This document shows, piece by piece, positions 10,993 through 19,524 of a stretch of DNA of 64,000 nucleotides. Origin of the DNA: JACMQX01 sp044225675 (GTDB lineage Bacteria; Pseudomonadota; Gammaproteobacteria; Burkholderiales; Burkholderiaceae_C); NCBI GenBank assembly GCA_044225675.1, contig JBGAIH010000021.1, forward strand, positions 1 through 64,000. Reading direction: 5' to 3'. Position numbers and translations under genes: made by a program. The stretch's first letter is position 1, and the number at the start of each line of letters is the position of its first letter. Under the pieces are notes generated by a model, which made no database searches, had not been told where the DNA came from, and saw only the letters and a program-made list of their open reading frames with translations.

Positions 10993-11652
10993 ATGGACGG
11001 GTTCGAGGAGGCATCCTTCGGGCGCAAGCAGCCGCTTGGAGAGGCGATTGAGACAGCAGCCAAGGGCTCACGGTTGCAAGGCATGCTGCTGGACGAGCTG
11101 GCTCACGGTGTGGTGCTGACGACTCGCCAGCGACGGATTCTTCACGCCAATCCGATGGCCAGGGCCGAACTGGATCGCGCGCAGTTTCTTCAAGCCAATG
11201 GTGATCTGCTCAGCTGCGCGGATGACTCTGATCTCCACAGGTTGTCGGAAGCCATGGCGCTTGCGGTGAGCGGCGAACGCTCTCTTTGCACACTTGTGGA
11301 CGAGTTCCGCAGCCTGAGCGTGGCAGTCCTGCCTGTCGGCACCTGGCCCGACCCGGAATTCCGGATCGCGCTCGTTTTCAGCCGCCCGATGGTTCAGTCG
11401 CCTGGCATCCTGGGGCTCTTCGCCCGAACGCACGGCCTGACGTCAACCGAGGAACATGTTCTGGCCCTCCTTTGCCAGGGCCTCACCAATCCGGAGGTGG
11501 CTGCCCAGATGAAGGTGGCCGTTTCCACGATTCGCAGCCATGTTCGCAGTCTCAGCCTGAAGACCCGTTCACGCGGCGTGCGCGAACTTGTCAATCGGGT
11601 GGCGGTACTGCCTCCGGTCGGTTTTTGCTTCTCGAACGACCGCGTTCACTGA
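10993..11652 (+). CDS. LuxR-type transcriptional regulator with PAS-like N-terminus
   Basis: A 219-residue regulator. The C-terminus (about 150-210) is a LuxR/GerE helix-turn-helix with GLTSTEEHVLALLCQGLTN and MKVAVSTIRSHVRSL. The N-terminal 140 residues lack a receiver or autoinducer pocket I can recognise; DELAHGVVLTTRQRRILHAN looks like the start of a PAS-like fold found in similar orphan regulators. It follows the hybrid kinase by 129 bases and probably has its own promoter. A weak GGAACTT / TCAAA pair lies at 10941-10970. Target genes are unknown; the neighbouring signalling genes are plausible targets. Confidence 0.88.
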   Translation: MDGFEEASFGRKQPLGEAIETAAKGSRLQGMLLDELAHGVVLTTRQRRILHANPMARAELDRAQFLQANGDLLSCADDSDLHRLSEAMALAVSGERSLCTLVDEFRSLSVAVLPVGTWPDPEFRIALVFSRPMVQSPGILGLFARTHGLTSTEEHVLALLCQGLTNPEVAAQMKVAVSTIRSHVRSLSLKTRSRGVRELVNRVAVLPPVGFCFSNDRVH

Positions 11653-11709
11653 CTCGTCGTGGTCCAAGGCAGGCGGCATGCTAGAGTTCCTTCTGGAAAT
11701 CTTCTCGCC

Positions 11710-12369
11710 ATGCAAACGACCCGTCCCGTCGCGGCTCAGGAAAAGCTGCTCGCCGACCTCAACCCGGCCTTGCGTGCGCTCGCCTTGCGCGGCACTATTC
11801 GCAGCTACCCCAAGAACACGATCATGATCAGTGAAGGGGAGGTCGGCGACCTGCTTTTCGTGTTGCTCAAGGGCAGCGTGAAGGTGTACTCGACGGACTC
11901 AGATAGCCGCGAGATCACTTACGGAACGATCCGCGCTGGGGACTATTTCGGAGAAATGTCCCTCGACGGCGGTCCGCGGTCCGCGTCTGTCATGACGCTT
12001 GAGCCTTCCGTGTGCGCCGCCGTCACCCGCGCCGCAGTGCGCGATCATCTTGCCGACGAGCCCGAGTTCGCGCTGGACCTCGTGGCGCAGGTCATCCGCC
12101 GGGCCAGAGCCGCCACCGAAACGGCACGCAGCATGGCGCTGCTGGATGTGTACAGCCGAGTGATCTCATTGCTTGAGAGCTACCAAGGCGTGGCCAGTCC
12201 TGAGCGGCCCGTGCTGCTGCGTCCCATTACCCACCAGGATATCGCCAGTCGCATCGGCGCGTCGCGTGAAATGGTCAGCCGCCTTCTCAAGGATCTTGAG
12301 AAAGGCGGGTACATCAAGCTGGGTGTCAAGCAGATCACGCTGCTGAACAAACTTCCGCCGCGTTGGTAG
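11710..12369 (+). CDS. Crp/Fnr-family transcriptional regulator
   Basis: A 219-residue cyclic-nucleotide-binding regulator. Residues 30-130 form the cNMP-binding barrel with the phosphate-binding cassette FGEMSLDGGPRSASV, which keeps the Glu and Arg-Ser pattern of cAMP binders. The C-terminus has the Crp helix-turn-helix (ITHQDIASRIGASREMVSRL). No N-terminal Fnr-type cysteine set is present. ATG 11710 gives the normal family length; an in-frame upstream ATG at 11659 adds 17 residues without homology. The gene lies between a LuxR regulator and a class III cyclase gene, so a local cAMP-responsive role is a reasonable inference. The effector is not proven. Confidence 0.92.
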   Translation: MQTTRPVAAQEKLLADLNPALRALALRGTIRSYPKNTIMISEGEVGDLLFVLLKGSVKVYSTDSDSREITYGTIRAGDYFGEMSLDGGPRSASVMTLEPSVCAAVTRAAVRDHLADEPEFALDLVAQVIRRARAATETARSMALLDVYSRVISLLESYQGVASPERPVLLRPITHQDIASRIGASREMVSRLLKDLEKGGYIKLGVKQITLLNKLPPRW

Positions 12370-12450
12370 GCCAGGGGGGAACCCTCGCTCGCCTTCGGGC
12401 TCGCAAAAATTGCCGACACTGCCTTGGCGCAGCAGGCTTAACATCCGGTC

Positions 12451-15400
12451 ATGTTTTGCCCGGATTGCAGCGCATCGAACGCAGATCACAACCGCTTCTG
12501 TGAGAGTTGCGGGGCTGCGCTGTCGCAAGTGTGTGCCCTGTGCGGACACACCTGCGGACCGGGTGCACGTTTCTGCGGCGGATGCGGCACAGTGCTTGCC
12601 CAATCTGCTTCTGTGAGTGAATCACGGCGCCAGGCTGCATCCGGTTGGGCTGAACTCAAGCAGGCGACCATACTTTTTGCTGACATCGTCAGCTCCACTG
12701 AACACATCGCGCATCTGGATCCCGAAGCGGCGATGGAGAGGCTGCAGCCGGCCATTCTGACGATGTGTGACGTCGTTGAGCGATTTGGCGGGACGGTCGT
12801 GCGAACGCTGGGTGACGGAGTCATGGCCATCTTTGGCGTTCCTCACGCGCTTGAGCAGCATGCCGAGCTGGCATGCGCGGCCGCCCTGCATCTTCAGACC
12901 TGTTTTCCCGCAGGACCTCAAGGGCTGCGGATCCGGGTGGGTCTGCACTCCGGCCAGGTGGCATCGGATCCGAAATCGGCCGACGGCAGCAAAGGCGGCG
13001 GTGCCCACGGCCTGTCCATCCACCTGGCCAGTCGGGTCATGTCTCTTGCAGAGCCCGGGATGACGCTTATTTCGGCTGAGTGCCGGGGGCTCGTTCGTGC
13101 GGCCTTTGACGCTCGTTCGCTCGGCCACCAGATGCTCAAGGGTTTGATCGCGCCGGTGGAAGTCTATGTATTGACGGCTGCCCGATCAGGGCTTGCGCGC
13201 CAGCAGTTCCATCAGTCAGCGCTTGCAGGCTTCTACGGCCGTGACGAGGAATTGACTCGCCTTCAGCAGGCGCTGCTCAGCTCTGTAGCCGGGCAGGCAC
13301 AGGTCGTCGGCATCGCCGGCGCCCCAGGAACGGGCAAGAGCCGTCTCTGCCACGAGCTTGCGCGATGGGCGCAGGCCCGCGGCATCCCGGTATTCGAGAT
13401 CCGCGCCCAGCATCATGGCGACGCCACCCCACTGCAACCCGTGATCGAACTGCTGCGGGGCTATGTGTTTCGCATCCACTCGTCAGACGACGTATCCCTG
13501 GCGCGCCGGCGGGTGGAGGAGCGCCTTGCCGAGATCGGGGTGAATTCCGAGCAGGAACAGCGGCTGCTGGAGGGCGTTCTGGGGCTGGCGGACACATCCG
13601 GGGACAACAGGCCCAAGGTGGGACAGGCGCCACGCACCCGGCTCGTTGAACTCATGGGCCGCCTCGTCCGGCACGTTGCCACCGAATCCGCCGTCCTGAT
13701 CCTGGAAGACCTGCACTGGCTGGACGAAGCCAGCGAGGCCTTTCTGACGGCGCTCGTGGAGGCGATCGAATCCTCGCGCACTCTGTTGCTGCTCAACTAT
13801 CGGCCGGCGTTCCTGCCGCCCTGGACGGGGCGAGACAACTTCCACCAGATCGAACTCGGTGAACTGCCGTCCGGCGCCATCGACGCCCTCGTGCGCGACC
13901 TCATTCGCAACCGTCCGGAAGTAGGTGACATTGCCCAACTGGTGGCCAGGCGCAGCGGCGGGAACCCCTTCTTCGCTGAAGAACTTGTCCGGTCCCTGGC
14001 GGAGAGCGGCATGTTGTCGGGCGACGATCCGTCCGGGCTCGAAGCGCTTGAGCATGCGCTGCCTGCGACGGTTCAGGCCGTGATCAGTGCGCGCATCGAC
14101 CGATTGGCCGAGACTGAGAAGAACCTGCTGCAGACCTGCGCCATCATCGGCAAGGAAGTCCCGCTCGACATTCTTGAAGAGGTTGGGCAGACGATGGGGG
14201 CCGATGTCGAGCGAGGCATCATGGGCCTGTGCCATGCCGAACTTCTGGAGCCGCTGGCCTCGGGAGACGGTCATCACTTCACCTTCCGGCACCCATTGAT
14301 CCAGGAGGTGGCTTACCGATCCCAACTCAAGGCGCGGCGCGTGTTCGTGCATTCAGCCGTCGCGAGTGTGATGGAGCGCACGTTCGGGGGGCAGCCTGGG
14401 CGGCGCTCGGGCCTCATCGCCCACCACTTCGAGGCCGCCGGGCAAGCGCTTGAGGCCGCGCAGTACGCGGGAAAGGCTGCGCAGTGGCTCAGCTCCACCG
14501 ATTCGGCTCAGGCCATCAAGCACTGGCGCAGGGCGCATGGACTCGCCAAATCGTCGGACGAAAGCGCGCGCGCCGAGAGCCTGCGCGTCATGGCGTGCTG
14601 CCAGATTGCCTTGCTGGGCTGGCGGGAAGGGCTGAGTCTTGAAGATGTCCAGCCCTTCATTGACGAGGCCATGGCGTTTGCCGATGAGGACGACCGCGAC
14701 CTGGTTCAACTTCTTTTGCTGGTGGAGGGGCGCATGCTGCAGGCCAGCGGCGGCCCGGCCGATTGGGTTGCCGAACGGGTTCGGCAGGCGTTGTCCATGG
14801 CGCAGGCCGATGGGGATCGCGGGCGCGTTGCCATGATTCGTGCCGTGCTGAGCCAGGCCCTCGGATGGGCGGGCCTGCTCGATCAGGCACTGGACGCCAG
14901 TGAGGCAGCGTTGGCGGACATCAGCTTCGTCAGTCAGGCTGACCACGAGTTCGTGGGCTTCAGCATCGGGCAGTGGCTGCATGCATTGCGCAGCCGCCTC
15001 TTCGCCCGACAGGGGCGATTCGACGACGCATACCGGAGCATCGATCTTTTGTACGCATCGGGCTCGGCGGAGATCGATCCGGTGGTTGCCCAGATCGCCC
15101 ACCTGTGTCAGGTCGATCTTGAGCGCTTTCGCGGGGACGTTGCACTCGCGCATGAGCATGCGGAACATGTCGCAGAGCTGAGTGCGCGCCGTGCCGTTCC
15201 CTACCTGCGCGCTGCCGCCTTCTACTGCAAGGGTTTTGCTCTCAGTGTCGCGGGTCGGCACCAGGGTGCCATTGAGGAGTTCTCGCAGGCCTTGGCCTTT
15301 GTGCGGCAGGCCAATGTTGCGCGCGAGTATGAGACTGAGATCCTGGCGGGGCTGGCGGAGTCGCATCGGTGCGTCGGGGATATTGATGCCGCGCTGAGCT

Positions 15401-15669
15401 TCGCGGCCGAGTGCATCGACATCTCGAAGCAGCGCAGCACTCGTCTGACGGAGTGCCGAGCGCTCATCACTGCTGCTGCGGCACGGATGGATCGCATCGA
15501 CTCGCGCAGCGCGAACGAGGTGCCCGGTCTGCTGGCCCAAGCTGCCGAGCTGGTGGAGGTCACAGGAGCGCAGGTCTACCGCGAGCTGGTCGACCAGGAG
15601 TTGACGCGTTGTGCCAGCCTGTGGGGCCCAGGCATCGTCAGGGCGGACGACGCAGCGCCAGCACGGTGA
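12451..15669 (+). CDS. class III adenylate/guanylate cyclase with zinc ribbons, AAA-type ATPase and TPR-like region
   Basis: A 1072-residue multidomain protein. Two zinc ribbons open it (Cys 3/6/17/20 and 28/31/42/45). A class III cyclase domain follows (71-215) with metal-binding D78 and D122 (TLGDGVMAIF) and transition-state Arg195; the usual Asn is His191 and the base-selecting Lys position is Arg118, substitutions I recall in this AAA-cyclase family. A STAND/AAA ATPase comes next (Walker A GAPGTGKS ending at 297, Walker B LILEDLHWLDE at 416-426), then a long helical repeat region (about 650-1050) resembling MalT/TPR modules. It may act as a signal-gated cyclase and so feed the Crp-type regulator encoded 81 bases upstream. 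Its 3' end overlaps the convergent methyltransferase gene by 32 bases. Confidence 0.9.
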   Translation: MFCPDCSASNADHNRFCESCGAALSQVCALCGHTCGPGARFCGGCGTVLAQSASVSESRRQAASGWAELKQATILFADIVSSTEHIAHLDPEAAMERLQPAILTMCDVVERFGGTVVRTLGDGVMAIFGVPHALEQHAELACAAALHLQTCFPAGPQGLRIRVGLHSGQVASDPKSADGSKGGGAHGLSIHLASRVMSLAEPGMTLISAECRGLVRAAFDARSLGHQMLKGLIAPVEVYVLTAARSGLARQQFHQSALAGFYGRDEELTRLQQALLSSVAGQAQVVGIAGAPGTGKSRLCHELARWAQARGIPVFEIRAQHHGDATPLQPVIELLRGYVFRIHSSDDVSLARRRVEERLAEIGVNSEQEQRLLEGVLGLADTSGDNRPKVGQAPRTRLVELMGRLVRHVATESAVLILEDLHWLDEASEAFLTALVEAIESSRTLLLLNYRPAFLPPWTGRDNFHQIELGELPSGAIDALVRDLIRNRPEVGDIAQLVARRSGGNPFFAEELVRSLAESGMLSGDDPSGLEALEHALPATVQAVISARIDRLAETEKNLLQTCAIIGKEVPLDILEEVGQTMGADVERGIMGLCHAELLEPLASGDGHHFTFRHPLIQEVAYRSQLKARRVFVHSAVASVMERTFGGQPGRRSGLIAHHFEAAGQALEAAQYAGKAAQWLSSTDSAQAIKHWRRAHGLAKSSDESARAESLRVMACCQIALLGWREGLSLEDVQPFIDEAMAFADEDDRDLVQLLLLVEGRMLQASGGPADWVAERVRQALSMAQADGDRGRVAMIRAVLSQALGWAGLLDQALDASEAALADISFVSQADHEFVGFSIGQWLHALRSRLFARQGRFDDAYRSIDLLYASGSAEIDPVVAQIAHLCQVDLERFRGDVALAHEHAEHVAELSARRAVPYLRAAAFYCKGFALSVAGRHQGAIEEFSQALAFVRQANVAREYETEILAGLAESHRCVGDIDAALSFAAECIDISKQRSTRLTECRALITAAAARMDRIDSRSANEVPGLLAQAAELVEVTGAQVYRELVDQELTRCASLWGPGIVRADDAAPAR

Positions 15670-16309
15670 ACTCGCGCATGCCGTAGTTCTGCCGAACCGT
15701 CACATGCAGGCCGAGTCGGCGACGCAGCCATTGGCGCCATCGGCCTGGCGTCGTGGTGTACAGCTGCTCGATCGGCGCAACGCCTGCCGCAGGCGTTGCA
15801 AGTACATTGAAGGCCAGTCCGACTGAGCTTTCCTCATGCATGCGCAAGAGGGTATTCCTGATGATGGAGGTCCACCGTTCGGCAGGAGTCTGGAGCTTCA
15901 CATTGAAGATGCCGCTGGCCACCGAGAAATCGGCGACACGTCCGCTCGACAATCCGACCACGAATGAGCAGGCGGGGTCACCGGCCCAACGCTTGCGCGC
16001 CGCCGCGATCATCTCGGGCGCGATGTCCACGCCCCGATAGTCCACTGCACGGCCGGGCAGGCGCCGGCCCAGGAAGTCTCTCAGAGCGCCGTAACCACAG
16101 CCGAAATCATTGAGCGAAAAGTCCGAGTGCGCGTCGAACAGCGTCAGGAACTGGACGAAGCGCAATTCCTGCGTGGGCTGGCATGTCCAGTCCACGCCGA
16201 GCGGCGTGGCACCGTGGCGCTTGAGCTTCCCGGCGTAATATTGCGCGACGCCATCAAGTTCACCGGCATCGTCAGGAACGCCAGCGTTCATCGCTGGCGT
16301 CAGGATCAT
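15638..16309 (-). CDS. class I SAM-dependent methyltransferase
   Basis: A 223-residue Rossmann-fold methyltransferase. The SAM-binding glycine motif is NDFGCGYGALRDF (about 67-79), with the following acidic strand end YRGVDIAPEMI (about 91-101). The substrate cannot be told from sequence. ATG 16309 overlaps the stop of the upstream unknown gene in an ATGA arrangement, so the two are translationally coupled. The 3' end runs 32 bases into the convergent AAA-cyclase gene. The pairing with a small protein of unknown function suggests that protein may be a substrate or partner. Confidence 0.85.
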   Translation of the reverse strand: MILTPAMNAGVPDDAGELDGVAQYYAGKLKRHGATPLGVDWTCQPTQELRFVQFLTLFDAHSDFSLNDFGCGYGALRDFLGRRLPGRAVDYRGVDIAPEMIAAARKRWAGDPACSFVVGLSSGRVADFSVASGIFNVKLQTPAERWTSIIRNTLLRMHEESSVGLAFNVLATPAAGVAPIEQLYTTTPGRWRQWLRRRLGLHVTVRQNYGMREFTVLALRRPP

Positions 16310-16791
16310 GCGGCCTCGGCATCCATGCCCAGCGGCAGGGAGATCACCAGATAGTCCTGTTTCATGTAGAAAAGCGGGCGTCCTTTTTCTGTGATGATCA
16401 CCCGGTTACCGTCCTTCGACGCATTGAGATCGTGCAGATCGAAGTAGACGGGCAGGGGCTGTCGAGCGCCGAGGTTGCTCACCAGCGCATTGACAATGGC
16501 AGCGTCCCCATTGAGGCGTCCGACATTGGACTTGGCGCGGCGAAGGCTTGCGAGATAGCGATGGAACCGATTCTTCACATCGTGGTTCGAGAGGCCCGTG
16601 AGGTTGAGAACGGCAATGCTGGTCTCGAAGCGCCGGCCTTCCTTGAAGATCTCGAACTCCTTCTGCAGCGCCACCATTTCGTCGAGACCGCCGTAGTGCT
16701 CCTTCGCTCCGAGCGTCGGCGCGAAGCGCAGGTTGAGCTTCTCCTGCAGGCTGCCGACATAGATGTCGTGCTCTTTCATGAATGTACCCAC
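16306..16791 (-). CDS. protein of unknown function coupled to a methyltransferase
   Basis: I do not recognise this protein of about 161 residues. It is soluble, lacks a signal peptide, and has a polar helical middle (VALQKEFEIFKEGRRFE; NRFHRYLASLRRAKSN) and a beta-rich C-terminal part (NRVIITEKGRPLFYMKQDYLVISLP). The start is uncertain: GTG 16791 has an AGAGGG site six bases before it, GTG 16806 and ATG 16779 are alternatives. It overlaps the methyltransferase start by four bases (ATGA). The gene upstream on the same strand is none; 95 bases separate it from phhA. Confidence 0.7.
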   Translation of the reverse strand: MGTFMKEHDIYVGSLQEKLNLRFAPTLGAKEHYGGLDEMVALQKEFEIFKEGRRFETSIAVLNLTGLSNHDVKNRFHRYLASLRRAKSNVGRLNGDAAIVNALVSNLGARQPLPVYFDLHDLNASKDGNRVIITEKGRPLFYMKQDYLVISLPLGMDAEAA

Positions 16792-16902
16792 GGCGTTCCC
16801 TCTCACTGAATCGTTGATTGCAAGTCCCCGGGCGGGGGCGATCCAGTTTATACAACTGCGGGAAAAACGGATACAAATGCTTTCAAATTTGCAAGCAAAT
16901 GC

Positions 16903-17739
16903 CTACCCCGAACGGGTCTCACATCCCGCCTCCAGCTCCGACAGGCCCTTGACCTGCGCATACACCGGGGCGAAATCCGGTGCGGTCATGTCGAACAGCT
17001 GCTCGAAGCTGTCGATGACGAAATAGGTCTGTTGGTAGGTATCCAGCTTGTAGCGCGTGCGCATCGTCCGCACCAGATCAAGCGGCAGGCGTTGAGGTTC
17101 AGGACTCGTGACCGCGAACTCCAGCTCGCCAGACGAGCTCAGGATCCCGGCGCCATAGGCCCGCAGACCTTCGGGCTGGCGGATCAGCCCGAACTCGATC
17201 GTGTACCAGTACAGGCGGCTGAGCTGCTCGCACGCGCCGAGCGCCTGGGCCTTGAGACCGCCTTGGCCATAGCGCTGGACATAGTCTGCGAAGACCGGAT
17301 TGAACAGCAGCGGAACGTGACCGAACAGGTCATGGAACACGTCGGGCTCGACGATGTAGTCGTACTCCTGCGGCGTGCGGATCCAGTCCGTCACGGGAAA
17401 CTTGCGGTTCGCCAGCAACGTGAAGAACGGCACCTCCGGAATCAGCCCCGGAACCGCCACGATCTCCCAGCGGGTCGCGCGATAGAGGCGATCGTTGATT
17501 TCCTCGAAGCGGGGAATCCGATCCGCCGCGCCCAGCGATGGCAACATCGCGATGAACTCGTCGCAGGCCCGGCCGGGAAGCAGCCGTGCCTGGCGTTCAT
17601 GGAGCCGCCTGTAGGTGTCATGGTCCTGCGGGGAGTAGCGGGCCCAGTCCTGCTCGCAGGTGTAGTCCGGTCGGGCTCGCGTGTAGTCACCGCGCGGAGG
17701 GCGGTCACTGGCGCCGTAGACGACGGGTTCGACGGCCAT
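16903..17739 (-). CDS. phhA: phenylalanine 4-monooxygenase
   Basis: A 278-residue bacterial aromatic amino acid hydroxylase that turns phenylalanine into tyrosine with O2 and a tetrahydropterin. The iron ligands are clear: H136 and H141 in EPDVFHDLFGHVPLL, and E182 in YWYTIEFGL. The length matches the single-domain bacterial enzyme (no ACT domain). It starts nine bases after the stop of hppD on the same strand, so the two form a phenylalanine/tyrosine catabolic operon. The pterin-recycling dehydratase phhB is not seen nearby. Confidence 0.96.
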   Translation of the reverse strand: MAVEPVVYGASDRPPRGDYTRARPDYTCEQDWARYSPQDHDTYRRLHERQARLLPGRACDEFIAMLPSLGAADRIPRFEEINDRLYRATRWEIVAVPGLIPEVPFFTLLANRKFPVTDWIRTPQEYDYIVEPDVFHDLFGHVPLLFNPVFADYVQRYGQGGLKAQALGACEQLSRLYWYTIEFGLIRQPEGLRAYGAGILSSSGELEFAVTSPEPQRLPLDLVRTMRTRYKLDTYQQTYFVIDSFEQLFDMTAPDFAPVYAQVKGLSELEAGCETRSG

Positions 17740-17748
17740 GTCTTGGCC

Positions 17749-18882
17749 TCAGGACTTGCCCGGTTCCTGGAGCACGCCCCTTCGCATCTGGTCGAGTTCC
17801 ATGGTCTCGAACAGCGCCTTGAAATTGCCTTCGCCGAAGCCCTCGTTGCCCTTTCGCTGGATGAACTCGAAGAAGATCGGCCCCAGCTGGTTCTCGCTGA
17901 AGATCTGCAGGAGCAGCTCGCCCGGCTGGCCGTCCACGAGGATGTTGCGGGCCATCAGGGCCGAGATGTCCTCGGCGAGGTTCGGGATGCGGCGGGGCAG
18001 CAGCTCGTAGTAGGTATCGCTTGTCTCGAGCAGCTTGACGCCGTTCATCTGCAGCGCGTCGACCGTGCTGTAGAGGTCGGTGGAGCCAAGCGCGATGTGC
18101 TGGATCCCCTCCCCATGGTAGCGGTCGAGGTACTCCTGGATCTGGCCTGATTTCTCGTTGCCTTCTTCATTGATCGGGATGCGGATCTTCCCGCAGGGGC
18201 TGGTCATGGCCTTGCTCTTGACGCCGGTGGCCTGGCCCTCGATGTCGAAATAGCGGACTTCCCGGAAATTGAAAAGACGCTCGTAGAAGCCGGCCCACTC
18301 CTCCATGCGTCCCCGGTGCACGTTGTGCGTCAGGTGATCGATGTACGTGAGCCCGTGCCCCTCGGGATTGAGCTGCGCGCCGGGCAGCGGCTCGAAGTCC
18401 ACGTCATAGAAACCGATGTTTCCGATGTCGCCCAGACGGGCGCCATTCTTGCCGCGCCAGCGATCGATGAAATAGATGATGGAGTCGCCGATTCCCTTGA
18501 TCGCCGGAATGTTCAGCTCGCCCGGTGCTGCCGCATTCGCATAGCCCCACGCGCCGAGCGAAAGAGCCCGCTCGTAGGCGGCCTTCGCGTCCTGCACGCG
18601 GAAGGCGATGGCGCAGACGCTCGGCCCGTGCAGCCGTGCAAAGCGCTGGGCAAAGCTGTCGGGCTCCGCATTGATGATGAAGTTGATCTCGCCCTGCCGG
18701 TACAGCGTCACGGCCTTGTGGCGGTGGCGGGCGACGGGCTTGAACCCCATTCGCTCGAAAAGCTCGCCCATCGCCTTCGGATCGGGCGCTGCGTATTCAA
18801 TGAACTCGAAGCCATCCGTTCCCATCGGGTTGTCCCACGTATCGGCGGTCTGGATGGCTTGCTGGGGCAGGGGTGCATTCAT
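17749..18882 (-). CDS. hppD: 4-hydroxyphenylpyruvate dioxygenase
   Basis: A 377-residue non-haem iron dioxygenase that makes homogentisate from 4-hydroxyphenylpyruvate. It has the two-half VOC fold; predicted iron ligands are H183 (TYIDHLTHNV), H262 (GIQHIALGSTD) and E339 (GPIFFEFIQRKGNEGFGEGNF). The last motif is diagnostic for HPPD. It is the first gene of a minus-strand operon with phhA and diverges from an Lrp/AsnC regulator 110 bases away. The following steps (hmgA, fahA) are not in this window. Confidence 0.97.
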   Translation of the reverse strand: MNAPLPQQAIQTADTWDNPMGTDGFEFIEYAAPDPKAMGELFERMGFKPVARHRHKAVTLYRQGEINFIINAEPDSFAQRFARLHGPSVCAIAFRVQDAKAAYERALSLGAWGYANAAAPGELNIPAIKGIGDSIIYFIDRWRGKNGARLGDIGNIGFYDVDFEPLPGAQLNPEGHGLTYIDHLTHNVHRGRMEEWAGFYERLFNFREVRYFDIEGQATGVKSKAMTSPCGKIRIPINEEGNEKSGQIQEYLDRYHGEGIQHIALGSTDLYSTVDALQMNGVKLLETSDTYYELLPRRIPNLAEDISALMARNILVDGQPGELLLQIFSENQLGPIFFEFIQRKGNEGFGEGNFKALFETMELDQMRRGVLQEPGKS

Positions 18883-18992
18883 CAGGGGCTCCAGGAAGAG
18901 GTCTGGAGACTTTATAGGCGGGTAGCAGCACTTTTTCTGCGAATTCCCGATCCTTCATTGTGGTCTGCGCAGGAAAACTGCAGAATTCACCC

Positions 18993-19466
18993 ATGGAAGC
19001 ACTCGACAAGCTGGACAAGCTCATTCTTCGCAGCCTTCAGGCAGACGGCCGTGCCACCTATGACCAGATCGCCGAACAGGTGAACCTCTCGCCGAGCGCC
19101 GTCCTGCGCCGTGTCAAGCGTCTGGAAGCGGACGGCATCATCGACCGCTACGTGGCGCTCCTCAGGCCGGAGGCCGTCGGGCTGGACCTCACCGCGTATC
19201 TGAACGTCCGCCTGGAAAAGCACACCGAGAGCCACAAGCGCAACCCCATGGACGTGTTCCGCGCAAGCGTGCAGACTTGGCCCGAGGTGGTTGAATGCGC
19301 GGCGCTGACGGGTGAAATGGACTATCTTCTGCGCGTCGTGGTGCGCGACATGGCGCACTACAGCCGCTTCATCATGGACACGCTCTTGAAGCACCCGAGC
19401 GTCCAGGACTGTAAGACGAGTTTCGTACTCGATCGAGTCAAGGCCACGACGGCCCTGCCGATATGA
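18993..19466 (+). CDS. Lrp/AsnC-family transcriptional regulator
   Basis: A 157-residue regulator with an N-terminal helix-turn-helix (LDKLILRSLQADGRATYDQIAEQ and LSPSAVLRRVKRLE) and a C-terminal RAM/ligand-binding domain (ECAALTGEMDYLLRVVVRDM). ATG 18993 starts the canonical family sequence; an earlier ATG at 18960 adds 11 unrelated residues. It is transcribed divergently from hppD-phhA, the usual place for a local activator or repressor responding to an aromatic amino acid. That target is inferred. Confidence 0.93.
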   Translation: MEALDKLDKLILRSLQADGRATYDQIAEQVNLSPSAVLRRVKRLEADGIIDRYVALLRPEAVGLDLTAYLNVRLEKHTESHKRNPMDVFRASVQTWPEVVECAALTGEMDYLLRVVVRDMAHYSRFIMDTLLKHPSVQDCKTSFVLDRVKATTALPI

Positions 19467-19524
19467 GCAATAGGGCACGCTCGATTGAGTTGGCCTGACT
19501 AGGGATAACCCGTATATTTGCGCC

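Noticed and set aside
17032..18150. A plus-strand frame of 372 residues
   Set aside because: Antisense to phhA and hppD, both with complete active sites; product is low-complexity.
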